A stretch of DNA of 64,000 nt from Shewanella chilikensis (GTDB lineage Bacteria; Pseudomonadota; Gammaproteobacteria; Enterobacterales; Shewanellaceae), in contig NZ_NIJM01000014.1 of NCBI RefSeq assembly GCF_002836945.1, positions 1-64,000 on the forward strand, in the 5' to 3' direction. The notes under the pieces are model-generated. The model saw only the letters and a program-made list of their open reading frames with translations. It had not been told where the DNA came from and did not search any database. A program made the position numbers and the translations under genes. Shown piece by piece: positions 28,755-37,818 of this stretch; positions within the stretch are counted from its first letter, which is position 1, and each line of letters starts with the position of its first letter.

Positions 28755-30101
28755 GTGAACCCCTTTACCCACCCTACTACATTGCCCTTAGTGCTCGGTT
28801 TGAGTCTGTCATTTTCCGTTGTCGCAGCAGATAAAACATCGAGCCTGCAATATCAGACCTGGGCGCAAACCTCTGAGGAGATGCAACGGGAAGATATGCT
28901 TGAGAAAAACCCCGCCAGCGTGATCCTCTGGGCCGGCTCGGCTTATGCCAAGGAGTACCATAGCCCCAGAGGGCACCACTTTGCCGTCGCCGATGTCAGT
29001 CACAGTCTACGCAGTGGTGTTAGCCCCAAGGCTGGTGAAACAGGCCTATCGGCCAGCTGTTGGACCTGCAAAACGCCGGATGCGCCCAGGCTGATGAAAG
29101 AGCTGGGTGTAGAAGGCTTCTCTGCCAAGAGCTTTGCCGAGCTGGGTCCGGAAATCCAAAATCCTGTGTACTGCTCCGATTGCCATACCCAAGGCTCAGC
29201 TGAACTGACACTGCCAAGACCTCATGCCCAGGATGCCATGGCCAAAGTGCACAAACCCTTTGGCGAACAAAATCAGTCTATGCAGCAATCACAGGTTTGC
29301 GGCCAGTGCCATGTCACTTACTACTTCCAGCCTGAGCGCCAGGACAAGGTCAATATCCCTTGGATCTTCGGCAACAGCGCCGATGAGATAGAAAAGTACT
29401 ATGATGCCCGGCAGTTTTTCGAGTGGGTACACCCGATATCGAGAACGCCGCTGGTGAAGGCGCGCCATCCCGAGTTTGAGCACTGGAACCGCAGCGTCCA
29501 CGCCGAGGCTGGAATCAGTTGTGTCACCTGTCATATGACCCAGGAAACCAGCGCCGACGGCAAATCTTTCACCAACCACAAGATAACCAACCATCTGCCG
29601 GACTTTGAAGCGGCCAATTGCAGCAGTTGTCACCAGAGTCAGCAACACATTACCCAACTGATTGCCGACAACAAGGCGCTACTGGAGACCAAGGCGCAAC
29701 AGTTACAGGAACTGCTTATCAAGGCCCACTATGAAGCCGGTGCCGCCTGGAAGGCCGGTGCCCAATGGCAACAGATAGGAGAGGCCATTATGGGGATACG
29801 CCATGCGCAGTGGCGCTGGGACTTTGCCATGTCCTCCCACGGTATTCACGCCCACAACGCCAAAGAGGGTGAAGCCCTGCTGAACAAGGGCTTAGAGCAG
29901 ATCCGCGCTGCCAGAGAGATATTGAGCAAGCTGAATGCCGACCTTGGCGTAACCCGAGTCGATTATCCGGACTACAGCACCAAGGCCAAGGCGCAGGCAG
30001 CCATAGGCGTGGAGCTGGAGAAACTGACCGAGGAGAAGCAGGCCTTTATCAAGACTGAAGTGAAAAAACATTGGCCCAAGGCTGCAAACTTCGGCTATTG
30101 A
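28755..30101 (+). CDS. nrfA: NrfA, pentahaem nitrite reductase (ammonia-forming)
   Basis: A 448-residue secreted cytochrome c552 that reduces nitrite to ammonium with six electrons. The signal peptide runs to about residue 25 (FSVVAA). The catalytic haem site is CWTCK, and the four others are CSDCH, CGQCH, CVTCH and CSSCH. Frame starts exist at 28725 and 28755. GTG 28755 is chosen because AAGGAG lies eight bases upstream and it gives a compact signal peptide. No nrfBCD, nrfH or maturation genes are nearby, so electrons must come from another quinol dehydrogenase, such as CymA in Shewanella. Confidence 0.96.
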   Translation: MNPFTHPTTLPLVLGLSLSFSVVAADKTSSLQYQTWAQTSEEMQREDMLEKNPASVILWAGSAYAKEYHSPRGHHFAVADVSHSLRSGVSPKAGETGLSASCWTCKTPDAPRLMKELGVEGFSAKSFAELGPEIQNPVYCSDCHTQGSAELTLPRPHAQDAMAKVHKPFGEQNQSMQQSQVCGQCHVTYYFQPERQDKVNIPWIFGNSADEIEKYYDARQFFEWVHPISRTPLVKARHPEFEHWNRSVHAEAGISCVTCHMTQETSADGKSFTNHKITNHLPDFEAANCSSCHQSQQHITQLIADNKALLETKAQQLQELLIKAHYEAGAAWKAGAQWQQIGEAIMGIRHAQWRWDFAMSSHGIHAHNAKEGEALLNKGLEQIRAAREILSKLNADLGVTRVDYPDYSTKAKAQAAIGVELEKLTEEKQAFIKTEVKKHWPKAANFGY

Positions 30102-30218
30102 GCGGCAAGGTGAACAATTGCCGGAATGAGAGCCAAGCCTTAATCAAAACATGCAAATTTGATTGGGAATAAGCGGCGTTCGACAATAGCCGCGGTAGGA
30201 AATATGGCCGTTTACCAA

Positions 30219-30266
30219 GCGGGCACCAGCAGGCACTGTGTGTGCTCTGGGCCCGCCTGTTTTTTT
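30219..30266 (+). terminator. Terminator of nrfA
   Basis: GCGGGC (30219-30224) pairs with GCCCGC (30251-30256) around an inner partly paired region, followed by seven T residues from 30260. It lies about 120 bases after the nrfA stop and before the convergent hrpA. Confidence 0.75.
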
Positions 30267-30303
30267 ATCGCGTCCACTTTAGGAGCCAGCTGCAGCTGTC
30301 CAG

Positions 30304-33300
30304 TTAAAACTGCTGCAACTGGTTAAGGATGCGCTTTTCCGATATCGGATAGGCAGTGCCCAGACTCTGGGCAAAACAGCTAACCCTGTACTCTTCCAGC
30401 ATCCAGCGCACCTCGGCCAGCGCCTCCGGTACCGCCTGGCTGCGCGGCACCTTGGCAAGCGCGGCCTTGAACTCTGTCTCGGCGTTGTGAATGCTGTGCA
30501 GGTGCAAACGGTCACGGTTGGGATCCACCGGCAGCTTGTCCAGGCGCAGCTCAATCGCCTTGAGATAGCGGATCAGATCCCCAAGACGGCGCCAACCGGA
30601 AGCTTCAACAAATCCCTTGAACACCAGAGCGTCCAATTGGCTTTGAATATCACTCATGGCAAAAGCGATATCCAGGCTGATTTTACCCTTGAGACGCTTA
30701 CGGATCTTCTGGTGCAAGGTCAAAATCTGCTCCACCTTAAGGGCGATGGCCGCTGCGGTTTCATTGAGCTCAGCCCTGACGATCTCCTTGGCTTTGGCAA
30801 AGTCATCGGCACTGCGGACATTCAACTGCTGCTCATCCAAAAGCTGCTGAATTGCCGCGGCAATAATGTCATCTATCAGTATCTGCACCTGGCCGAACGG
30901 ATTGAAATACATCGCCAGTTTGGCCTTGTTGGGCAAGGCCTGCTGTAGATGTTTCACCGGCGATGGAATATTGATAAGCAGCAGCTTTCTCAGCCCTTGT
31001 CTGTGGTTGGAAAGCGCCTGCTGTTCGTCATCAAATAATTTGATAGAAACTGTATCACCGGCATCCACCAAGGCGGGGAAGGCCTTCACCTCATAGCTGC
31101 CTTTGCGGCTTTGATATTCCTTCGGCAGATCGCCAAAGCTCCATTCGGTCAGGGCGTTTTGCTCTATGCCCTTGTCGGCAACCTTGCGTATCGCCTGGTT
31201 TACCTGCCCCTGCAATGATGCCTTGAGGCTGTCGAGATCCCGGCTCTGGGCCAAGAGCTTGCCCTTGTCGTCTTCCACCTTGAAGTTCATCTTCAGATGG
31301 TCGGCAATGGCGTTAAGATCGAAATCCTCCGGATTGACGCGGGTGCCACTCATTCTCAACAGCTGTTTGCACAGGGAGGGCAACAAAGGCTGGGCAAAAG
31401 GTTCCATCGCCTGCACACAGGCGCGGGCATAATCCGGCGCAGGCACAAAATTGCGCCGCAGCGGTTTGGGCAAGGACTTGATCAGGGCAACACACTTCTC
31501 CTCCCTAAGCCCCGGCACCTGCCAGTCAAAATCGGTATCATCCAACTGATTGAGCAGCGCCACCGGAATAAGCACAGAGACGCCGTCATCCTCGGCCGCC
31601 GGTTCAAAATGGTAACTCAGCTTGAGGCTGAGATTGCCCTGCTGCCAGCTGTCGGGGAAGTCCAATGCCGATACATGGGTGTCATCCCTTTGCATCAAGA
31701 GTTCGCGGCTGAAATTGAGCAGCTCAGGGGTCTCTTTCCTGGCCTGTTTCCACCAGGTGTTGAATTTGGGCTGGTTGTATATCCCTTGTGGAATGCGCTC
31801 ATCGTAGAAGGCGAACAAGGCATCTGTATCCACCAGAATGTCGCGCCGCCGCGACTTATGTTCGAGATCTTCCACCTCTTCGAGCAACGCCTGGTTGGCC
31901 TTGAAGAAGGCTTCATTGCAGCGTAGCTCACCCTCGGCCAGAGCCGAGCGAATAAAGATTTCCCGAGCCTTAACCGGCTCCAGCGGGCCAAACTGTACCC
32001 GGCGGCGGTTGACTATGGTGAGGCCATAGAGCACCTGATTTTCCAGGGCGATCACACTGCCCTGTTTGGCTTCGAAATGGGGCTCGTTGTGCTGCTTCTT
32101 GACCAGATGCGCCGCCAGAGACTCGAGCCATACAGGATCGATACGGGCGCAGGTACGGGCGAACAGGCGTGATGTTTCGGTAAGCTCGGCCGCCATAATC
32201 CACTTGGGGCCCTTCTTGGCCAGCGGCGAGCCGGGAAACACAAAGAAGCGCCGGTTGCGGGCCCCCAGATACTCGTTGTCTTTATCCTTGAAGCCGATAT
32301 GGCTCAGCAGCCCCGAGAGCAGCGCCTGGTGCAGTGGCTCATATTCGGCGGCCTGACTGTTGAGGCGCCACTTGAGGTCGTGCACACTCTGACGCAGCTG
32401 GGCATAGAGATCCTGCCATTCGCGAATACGCAAATAGGCCAGATACTCGGCCTTCACCTGCTTGCGGAACTGGCTGGATGACAGGCTCTTCTGCTGCTCT
32501 TTGAGGTACTGCCACAGATTGAGCCAGGCAACAAAGTCGGAGTCTTTGTCGGCAAAACGGCGATGGGCCTCATCGGCGGCCTGTTTCTTCTCATGTGGCC
32601 GCTCACGGGGATCCTGAATCGATAACCCGGCGACAATCACCATCACCTCATGCAGACAGCCCAGCTTATTGGCCTCAAGCACCATGCGGGCCAGGCGGGG
32701 ATCGACCGGGATCTTCGCCAGATCGCGCCCGAGCGGGGTCAGTTTCAGCGCCCCTTTGTGCTTGCTCACCGCCTGCAACTCTTCGAGCAGCAAGAAACCG
32801 TCGCGTATGTGGCGCGGATCCGGAGGCTGAATAAAAGGGAAACCCTCAATGTCACCCAGGCCTATGGCCAGCATCTGCAGGATCACGGATGCCAGGTTGG
32901 TACGCAGAATTTCAGGATCGGTAAACTCTGGCCGATTGATAAAGTCCTGTTCGTCATAAAGGCGAATACAGATCCCCGGCCCAACCCGACCGCAACGTCC
33001 CTGGCGTTGATTGGCACTGGCCTGGGAGATGGGCTCAATCGGCAAACGCTGCACCTTGGTGCGATAGCTGTAGCGGCTTATCCTGGCAGTACCAGGGTCA
33101 ATAACATAGCGGATCCCTGGCACAGTCAGCGAGGTTTCGGCCACGTTGGTGGCCAATACAATACGCCGTCCTGGATGCGACTTGAATACCTTGGACTGCT
33201 CGCCGTATGACAAACGGGCATAAAGCGGCAAGATCTCGGTATCGCGCAGGTTACGCTTTTTCAGCTGCTCGGCGGTATCGCGGATTTCGCGCTCGCCGTT

Positions 33301-34179
33301 CATGAAAATCAGAATGTCCCCCGGGCCTTCGCGACAGAGTTCATCGACGGCGGCAAAGATGCCGTCCATCAGATCCAAGTCGGCGTCGTCATCCTGCAAC
33401 AGGGGGCGATAGCGGGTTTCCACCGGATAGGTGCGGCCGGACACTTCCACCACGGGCGCATTGTCAAAATGCCTGGAAAAACGCTCCACATCTATGGTGG
33501 CCGAGGTGATGATCAACTTGAGATCCGGGCGCTTTTGCAAAATTTGCTTCAGATAACCCAGAATAAAGTCGATGTTGAGACTGCGCTCATGGGCCTCGTC
33601 TATGATGAGGCAATCATACTGACTGAGCCATTTATCCGATGCCAGTTCTGCCAGCAGGATACCGTCTGTCATCAGCTTGATATAGGAGTCCTGGGAAACC
33701 GCATCGGCGAAACGAACCTTAAAACCCACTGCCTGACCCAGCTCTGTCTTGAGTTCATCGGCAACCCGGCTGGCCACGCTGCGGGCCGCCAGCCGCCTTG
33801 GCTGAGTGTGACCAATCAGACCACGACTGCCAAGCCCCAAGTCGAGACAGATTTTGGGCAGCTGAGTGGTCTTGCCCGAACCTGTCTCACCGGCCACTAT
33901 CACCACCTGATGATTGATGATGGCCGAGGCGATTTCATCGCGCTTTTGTGACACCGGCAGCTCATCCGGATACTCGATGACAGGCCTGTCTGCCAGCCTT
34001 TGCTGCGCCCTTTCATAAGCCTGCACCGCGGCTTCACTGAGCTCGGCGAGTTTTTGCTGTTTGGCTTCTGTATCGGGGCTTTTTTTCAAGCGGAATAAGC
34101 TGCGGCGAATGCGCGCCGCATCGGCTTGAAAGCAGAGATCCAGATATTCGCGGGAGAGTGGGTGCAGCTTAGCGTTCAA
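30304..34179 (-). CDS. hrpA: HrpA, ATP-dependent RNA helicase
   Basis: A 1291-residue DEAH-box RNA helicase, close to the 1300 of E. coli HrpA, which acts on mRNA and collided ribosomes. Motif I is GETGSGKTTQ (K103), motif II is LIIDEAHERSLN, motif III is ITSATIDVERF and motif VI is QRQGRCGRVGPG. The long C-terminal region typical of bacterial HrpA follows. The only start near the conserved N-terminus is a TTG at 34179. A seven-codon frame beginning at ATG 34192 overlaps it in another frame. A terminator-like hairpin stands just upstream. Confidence 0.95.
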   Translation of the reverse strand: MNAKLHPLSREYLDLCFQADAARIRRSLFRLKKSPDTEAKQQKLAELSEAAVQAYERAQQRLADRPVIEYPDELPVSQKRDEIASAIINHQVVIVAGETGSGKTTQLPKICLDLGLGSRGLIGHTQPRRLAARSVASRVADELKTELGQAVGFKVRFADAVSQDSYIKLMTDGILLAELASDKWLSQYDCLIIDEAHERSLNIDFILGYLKQILQKRPDLKLIITSATIDVERFSRHFDNAPVVEVSGRTYPVETRYRPLLQDDDADLDLMDGIFAAVDELCREGPGDILIFMNGEREIRDTAEQLKKRNLRDTEILPLYARLSYGEQSKVFKSHPGRRIVLATNVAETSLTVPGIRYVIDPGTARISRYSYRTKVQRLPIEPISQASANQRQGRCGRVGPGICIRLYDEQDFINRPEFTDPEILRTNLASVILQMLAIGLGDIEGFPFIQPPDPRHIRDGFLLLEELQAVSKHKGALKLTPLGRDLAKIPVDPRLARMVLEANKLGCLHEVMVIVAGLSIQDPRERPHEKKQAADEAHRRFADKDSDFVAWLNLWQYLKEQQKSLSSSQFRKQVKAEYLAYLRIREWQDLYAQLRQSVHDLKWRLNSQAAEYEPLHQALLSGLLSHIGFKDKDNEYLGARNRRFFVFPGSPLAKKGPKWIMAAELTETSRLFARTCARIDPVWLESLAAHLVKKQHNEPHFEAKQGSVIALENQVLYGLTIVNRRRVQFGPLEPVKAREIFIRSALAEGELRCNEAFFKANQALLEEVEDLEHKSRRRDILVDTDALFAFYDERIPQGIYNQPKFNTWWKQARKETPELLNFSRELLMQRDDTHVSALDFPDSWQQGNLSLKLSYHFEPAAEDDGVSVLIPVALLNQLDDTDFDWQVPGLREEKCVALIKSLPKPLRRNFVPAPDYARACVQAMEPFAQPLLPSLCKQLLRMSGTRVNPEDFDLNAIADHLKMNFKVEDDKGKLLAQSRDLDSLKASLQGQVNQAIRKVADKGIEQNALTEWSFGDLPKEYQSRKGSYEVKAFPALVDAGDTVSIKLFDDEQQALSNHRQGLRKLLLINIPSPVKHLQQALPNKAKLAMYFNPFGQVQILIDDIIAAAIQQLLDEQQLNVRSADDFAKAKEIVRAELNETAAAIALKVEQILTLHQKIRKRLKGKISLDIAFAMSDIQSQLDALVFKGFVEASGWRRLGDLIRYLKAIELRLDKLPVDPNRDRLHLHSIHNAETEFKAALAKVPRSQAVPEALAEVRWMLEEYRVSCFAQSLGTAYPISEKRILNQLQQF

Positions 34180-34199
34180 AACCTGTGTCCATTAGGGAT

Positions 34200-34230
34200 C
34201 AAAAACGGCGATCCTAACAAGGATACGCCG
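34200..34230 (-). terminator. Terminator or attenuator hairpin upstream of hrpA
   Basis: On the minus strand ACGGCG-T-ATCC pairs with GGAT-CGCCGT around a six-base loop, with one bulged T, followed by a short T run. It would end the CBS-domain gene transcript. Because it lies only 21 bases before the hrpA start, it may instead act in the hrpA leader. Confidence 0.6.
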
Positions 34231-34288
34231 TCTTGGGTATGCTTACTGACTGATAATGCCCAAATTTCAGTCAAATCAAGCGCAGTTG

Positions 34289-34705
34289 TCAGGCCGGGGT
34301 CAAATAACACTGCTGCATATAGCTGTTCATGGCCTTGAGCACATTGGTACGGTTGATGGTGCCCACCACCCGGCCATCTTCCACCACTGGGTATATTTTC
34401 GGCTTCTGCCCCAGCATCTGCTCGGCCAGCTGCAACATGCTGTCATCCGGTCTGACCCAAAGGACATCGGCGCGCATGCAGTCGCGCACCACGGCGGTCA
34501 AATCGCAGTGATAGCTGCTCTTGAGCATGGCAGCCATACAGTCTTGCTGTGACAAAAAACCCACCAGGCTTCCTGCTGCATCCACCACGGGCGCCCCGCC
34601 CTTGTTGGCCTCAAGCAGTTTTTCCACCGCGGTGGCTATCGACATATCCGCCTTCAGCAGCACGGGCTGACGGTCCATATGATCACGTATTTTTATCGAA
34701 TCCAT
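34289..34705 (-). CDS. CBS-domain protein (two CBS repeats)
   Basis: A 138-residue protein made of a CBS pair, which usually binds adenine nucleotides. Repeat 1 spans about residues 8-60 (MDRQPVLLKADMSIATAVE ... APVVDAAGSLVGFLSQQDC) and repeat 2 about 75-130 (MRADVLWVRPDDSMLQLAE ... YPVVEDGRVVGTINRTNVL). The frame extends to 34771, but ATG 34705 has TTGGGGA upstream and begins just before the first repeat. No enzymatic domain is attached. Target and ligand are unknown. Confidence 0.88.
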   Translation of the reverse strand: MDSIKIRDHMDRQPVLLKADMSIATAVEKLLEANKGGAPVVDAAGSLVGFLSQQDCMAAMLKSSYHCDLTAVVRDCMRADVLWVRPDDSMLQLAEQMLGQKPKIYPVVEDGRVVGTINRTNVLKAMNSYMQQCYLTPA

Positions 34706-34800
34706 AGTTTTCCCCAAGTTCAAAACGGCTTCATTGTTCAGTGTAGCCAATATTTTGCCCTTGGGGTTCAAGCCAACAGCGATTGCCTCAATCCAAAATT

Positions 34801-35835
34801 TTAGTTATCCCGCCAGATCATCACTTCCGCCGCTTGATTGCTCTTGCGCCAGGCACGGTACATCCCTTCCGTGTTGAACGGCGTTGCCACATTGCCCCTT
34901 TGGTCAATGGCGATCACTCCGCCACTGCCGCCGGCAGAGATCAGCCGCTGGTTGATCACTTCATCGGCAGCCTGCAAAATCGACTTTTGCTGATACTTGG
35001 CCCTGGCGCAGATATCGCCGGCCACATGGAAACGGATGAAGTACTCACCGTGGCCGGTCGCCGAAACGGCGCAGACACCGTTCTCGGCATAAGTGCCGGC
35101 ACCTATCACAGGTGAATCACCGATTCGGCCATAACGTTTGGCTGTCATGCCGCCGGTCGAGGTCCCGGCCGCCAGGTTGCCCTGCTTATCCAATGCCACT
35201 GCGCCAACTGTGCCGAACTTGTAATCGAGATCCAAAGGACTCAGACGCGCCTGAAAGTCTTTATTGGCTTCGGCGGCGTTGATTTTGGCCCTGGCATCGA
35301 GAAGCTGCTGATAGCGCGCTTCGCTGTCAAAGCGATTGCCAGGCACCAGCTCCATTCCCAACGTCAGGGCGAACTCCTCGGCGCCCGCCCCCGAGAGCAT
35401 CACATGTTCTGACTTGTCTATCACGGCTCTGGCGAGATCGATTGGATGACGTATATGTTTAACCCCGGCAACGGCACCGGCATTCATACTCTTGCCATCC
35501 ATGATGGAGGCGTCCAGTTCATGACTGCCATCAAAGGTATACACGGCACCGATACCGGCATTGAATAATGGACTGTCTTCCAGCACTCTGATGGCGGCCT
35601 GTACCGCTTCCATACTGGCGCCGCCCTTATCCAGTACCTTATAACCGGCATTGACGGCTTCGGTCAGCTTTTCACGATAGGCTTTTTGCTGCTCTTCAGT
35701 CAAAGCCGCCTTGGATATGGTGCCGGCGCCGCCGTGAATGGCAATCGCAAAGGGCGCCTCTGCAGCCTGGACCGACATCATACCTCCCAGCAGAAGTCCC
35801 AGGCTCAGACTTAAATTTTTTATATTTGTTTTCAT
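34801..35835 (-). CDS. iaaA: Isoaspartyl peptidase / L-asparaginase, secreted type
   Basis: A 344-residue Ntn-hydrolase of the plant-type asparaginase family, which self-cleaves to expose a catalytic threonine and removes beta-aspartyl residues. The nucleophile is T209 in FGTVGAVALD, followed by AAGTSTGGMTAKRYGRIGDS. The first block, AIAIHGGAGTISK, is typical. Unlike E. coli IaaA it starts with a clear signal peptide (residues 1-25, SVQAAEA), so it should work in the periplasm or outside the cell. It is divergent from tamA across 132 bases. Confidence 0.9.
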   Translation of the reverse strand: MKTNIKNLSLSLGLLLGGMMSVQAAEAPFAIAIHGGAGTISKAALTEEQQKAYREKLTEAVNAGYKVLDKGGASMEAVQAAIRVLEDSPLFNAGIGAVYTFDGSHELDASIMDGKSMNAGAVAGVKHIRHPIDLARAVIDKSEHVMLSGAGAEEFALTLGMELVPGNRFDSEARYQQLLDARAKINAAEANKDFQARLSPLDLDYKFGTVGAVALDKQGNLAAGTSTGGMTAKRYGRIGDSPVIGAGTYAENGVCAVSATGHGEYFIRFHVAGDICARAKYQQKSILQAADEVINQRLISAGGSGGVIAIDQRGNVATPFNTEGMYRAWRKSNQAAEVMIWRDN

Positions 35836-35967
35836 TGTATTGCTTCCACATTAACGACTGCTGCCTTTGTAACCATTTTAGGTCCGGATGGCAATCTGTT
35901 ACTTGCCTGAGCCGAGATCAGAGGCGACAATGCAACAATGTTACATTAAACAAAAGTTCTGATTTCC

Positions 35968-37818
35968 TTGACCAAAAACAGTCGCTTTCCCGCGTATATC
36001 CTGAGTTTTGCGTCGATCATGCTGGCCAGCCCCCGAGCAAATAGCGCCGATGATCCTCTGCTTAATCTCCGCATCGAAGGGGTATCGGGTGAGCTTGAAA
36101 AAAATATCCGCGCACACTTGGGCAACTTTCCTGAATCCGAGGTGCAACGCCGTGCCTATCTGTTTAATGTCAGCGACAGTGTCGAGGCCGCGCTGGAATC
36201 CATGGGCTATTACCATGGCGAACTGGAACAGGAACTCAAGGAAAACGAACAAGGGCCGTGGGAGCTCAAGCTTACAATTACCCCAGGGGAAGTCACCCGT
36301 TTGCAATGGATCGATATCCGCCTCGAAGGCGAAGTGCTAAACGATCCCTGGATCAATCGCTGGCTCAGCCAAATCAAGATCAAACCAGGCGATCCTCTCA
36401 ACCACGGTGATTATGAGCGGATAAAATCGCAGCTAATCTCGCTGGCGCTGGCTCGAGGCTATTTTGACGGCCATTATCAGAAATCGGAGATCCGCGTGAA
36501 TCGCGATCTCAACCTGGCACAACTCAACCTGTATTTTGACTCGGGCAAGCGCTACAAGTTTGGCGATGTGAGCTTTGAGGGCCACAGCCTACAACCGCAA
36601 TTGCTCGAAGATTTACTGCCATTCCAACCCGGCGCCCCCTACAGTACCCGCAAAGTCACACAGCTTAATCAAGAGTTGTTGGATACCGGCTATTTTTCCA
36701 ATATCAAGGTGTTACCTCAAATTGACAAGTTGACGGAAGACAGCATACCTGTGCGGGTCGAACTGAGCCCAAGACCGGATCATTCTATAGAGCTGGGTCT
36801 GGGGGCTGATATCGGCTCCAGTACAGACAGTAATCTGGATCCCAGAGTCAGAGTGACTTGGCGTACTCCGCAGCTCAACAGTTACGGCCACTCTCAGGAA
36901 ACCAGCATAGAATGGTCGAGAGACAGACCTAAATTCCTCTCGACTTATACCATACCCCTGACTCACCCTTTGGATGATCAGCTCAAGATCCGTGTCGGCC
37001 TGCTAAGGGACAAATACGGTGTTACTCAAGACTATGTGCCAGAGGATAGGGACTTTAGCAATACAGGTCAGTTGGAATCGACCAAGAAGCTTTTCGGGGT
37101 TGGCCGCAGCAAGCGGCTCAATAACGGTTGGCTTCTCAATTACTCGCTGGAGGCAATTCAGGAAAGCTATACCCAGTCAGGCGTTGATTATGACCCACAA
37201 TTCCTGCTGTTTGGCACCACCCTCTCCAAGACCAGCCGCGGCGATAACAGTCTGGATCCCAAGTCGGGTTTCAGGCAACTCTATAGCGTTGAATATGCCG
37301 ACCCTTCACTGGGTTCAGATGTTCGCCTGACCCGGATGCAGGCCAAGTTCAAATGGATTGAGACTTTCTTTGACAAGCACAGATTTGTCTCCCGTCTCGA
37401 TCTCGGGATCAATCTGGCGGCCGAAGGCGATCTGGCGATCATTCCTCCCTCACTGCGTTATTTTGCCGGCGGTGATCAGAGTATTCGCGGTTACAGCTAT
37501 CAAGAACTCGGCCCCCACCTGGATTACACCAATGACAAGGGCGGCCTGTCTCGGGAAGTTGTCGGTGGCCGCTATCTGGCTGTCGGTAGCCTGGAGTATC
37601 AATATTACCTGACCCCAAGCTGGCGTGTGGGTACCTTTGTCGATGCCGGTAACGCCTTTGATGTCAATCAATTTGATCCTGTGGTTTCCGTAGGCGGTGG
37701 TATTCACTGGATATCCCCCATAGGTCCCATCAAACTGGATGTGGGCTTTGGCCTGCACGAATCCGATGCCGAAGACAGGCCCTGGCGTATTCACCTGACC
37801 ATGGGGACAGAATTATGA
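35968..37818 (+). CDS. tamA: TamA, Omp85-family outer-membrane assembly protein
   Basis: A 616-residue outer-membrane protein of the Omp85 family. A signal peptide (about residues 1-26, ending ANSA) is followed by three POTRA domains (about 30-270) and a 16-strand beta-barrel ending in a C-terminal strand with alternating hydrophobic residues (PWRIHLTMGTEL). Conserved GGDQSIRGYSYQELGP near residue 500 is the Omp85 barrel motif. The start is a TTG without a strong ribosome binding site, and no better in-frame start was found. It overlaps tamB by four bases. The TAM complex helps insert some outer-membrane proteins and supports lipid traffic. Confidence 0.93.
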   Translation: MTKNSRFPAYILSFASIMLASPRANSADDPLLNLRIEGVSGELEKNIRAHLGNFPESEVQRRAYLFNVSDSVEAALESMGYYHGELEQELKENEQGPWELKLTITPGEVTRLQWIDIRLEGEVLNDPWINRWLSQIKIKPGDPLNHGDYERIKSQLISLALARGYFDGHYQKSEIRVNRDLNLAQLNLYFDSGKRYKFGDVSFEGHSLQPQLLEDLLPFQPGAPYSTRKVTQLNQELLDTGYFSNIKVLPQIDKLTEDSIPVRVELSPRPDHSIELGLGADIGSSTDSNLDPRVRVTWRTPQLNSYGHSQETSIEWSRDRPKFLSTYTIPLTHPLDDQLKIRVGLLRDKYGVTQDYVPEDRDFSNTGQLESTKKLFGVGRSKRLNNGWLLNYSLEAIQESYTQSGVDYDPQFLLFGTTLSKTSRGDNSLDPKSGFRQLYSVEYADPSLGSDVRLTRMQAKFKWIETFFDKHRFVSRLDLGINLAAEGDLAIIPPSLRYFAGGDQSIRGYSYQELGPHLDYTNDKGGLSREVVGGRYLAVGSLEYQYYLTPSWRVGTFVDAGNAFDVNQFDPVVSVGGGIHWISPIGPIKLDVGFGLHESDAEDRPWRIHLTMGTEL

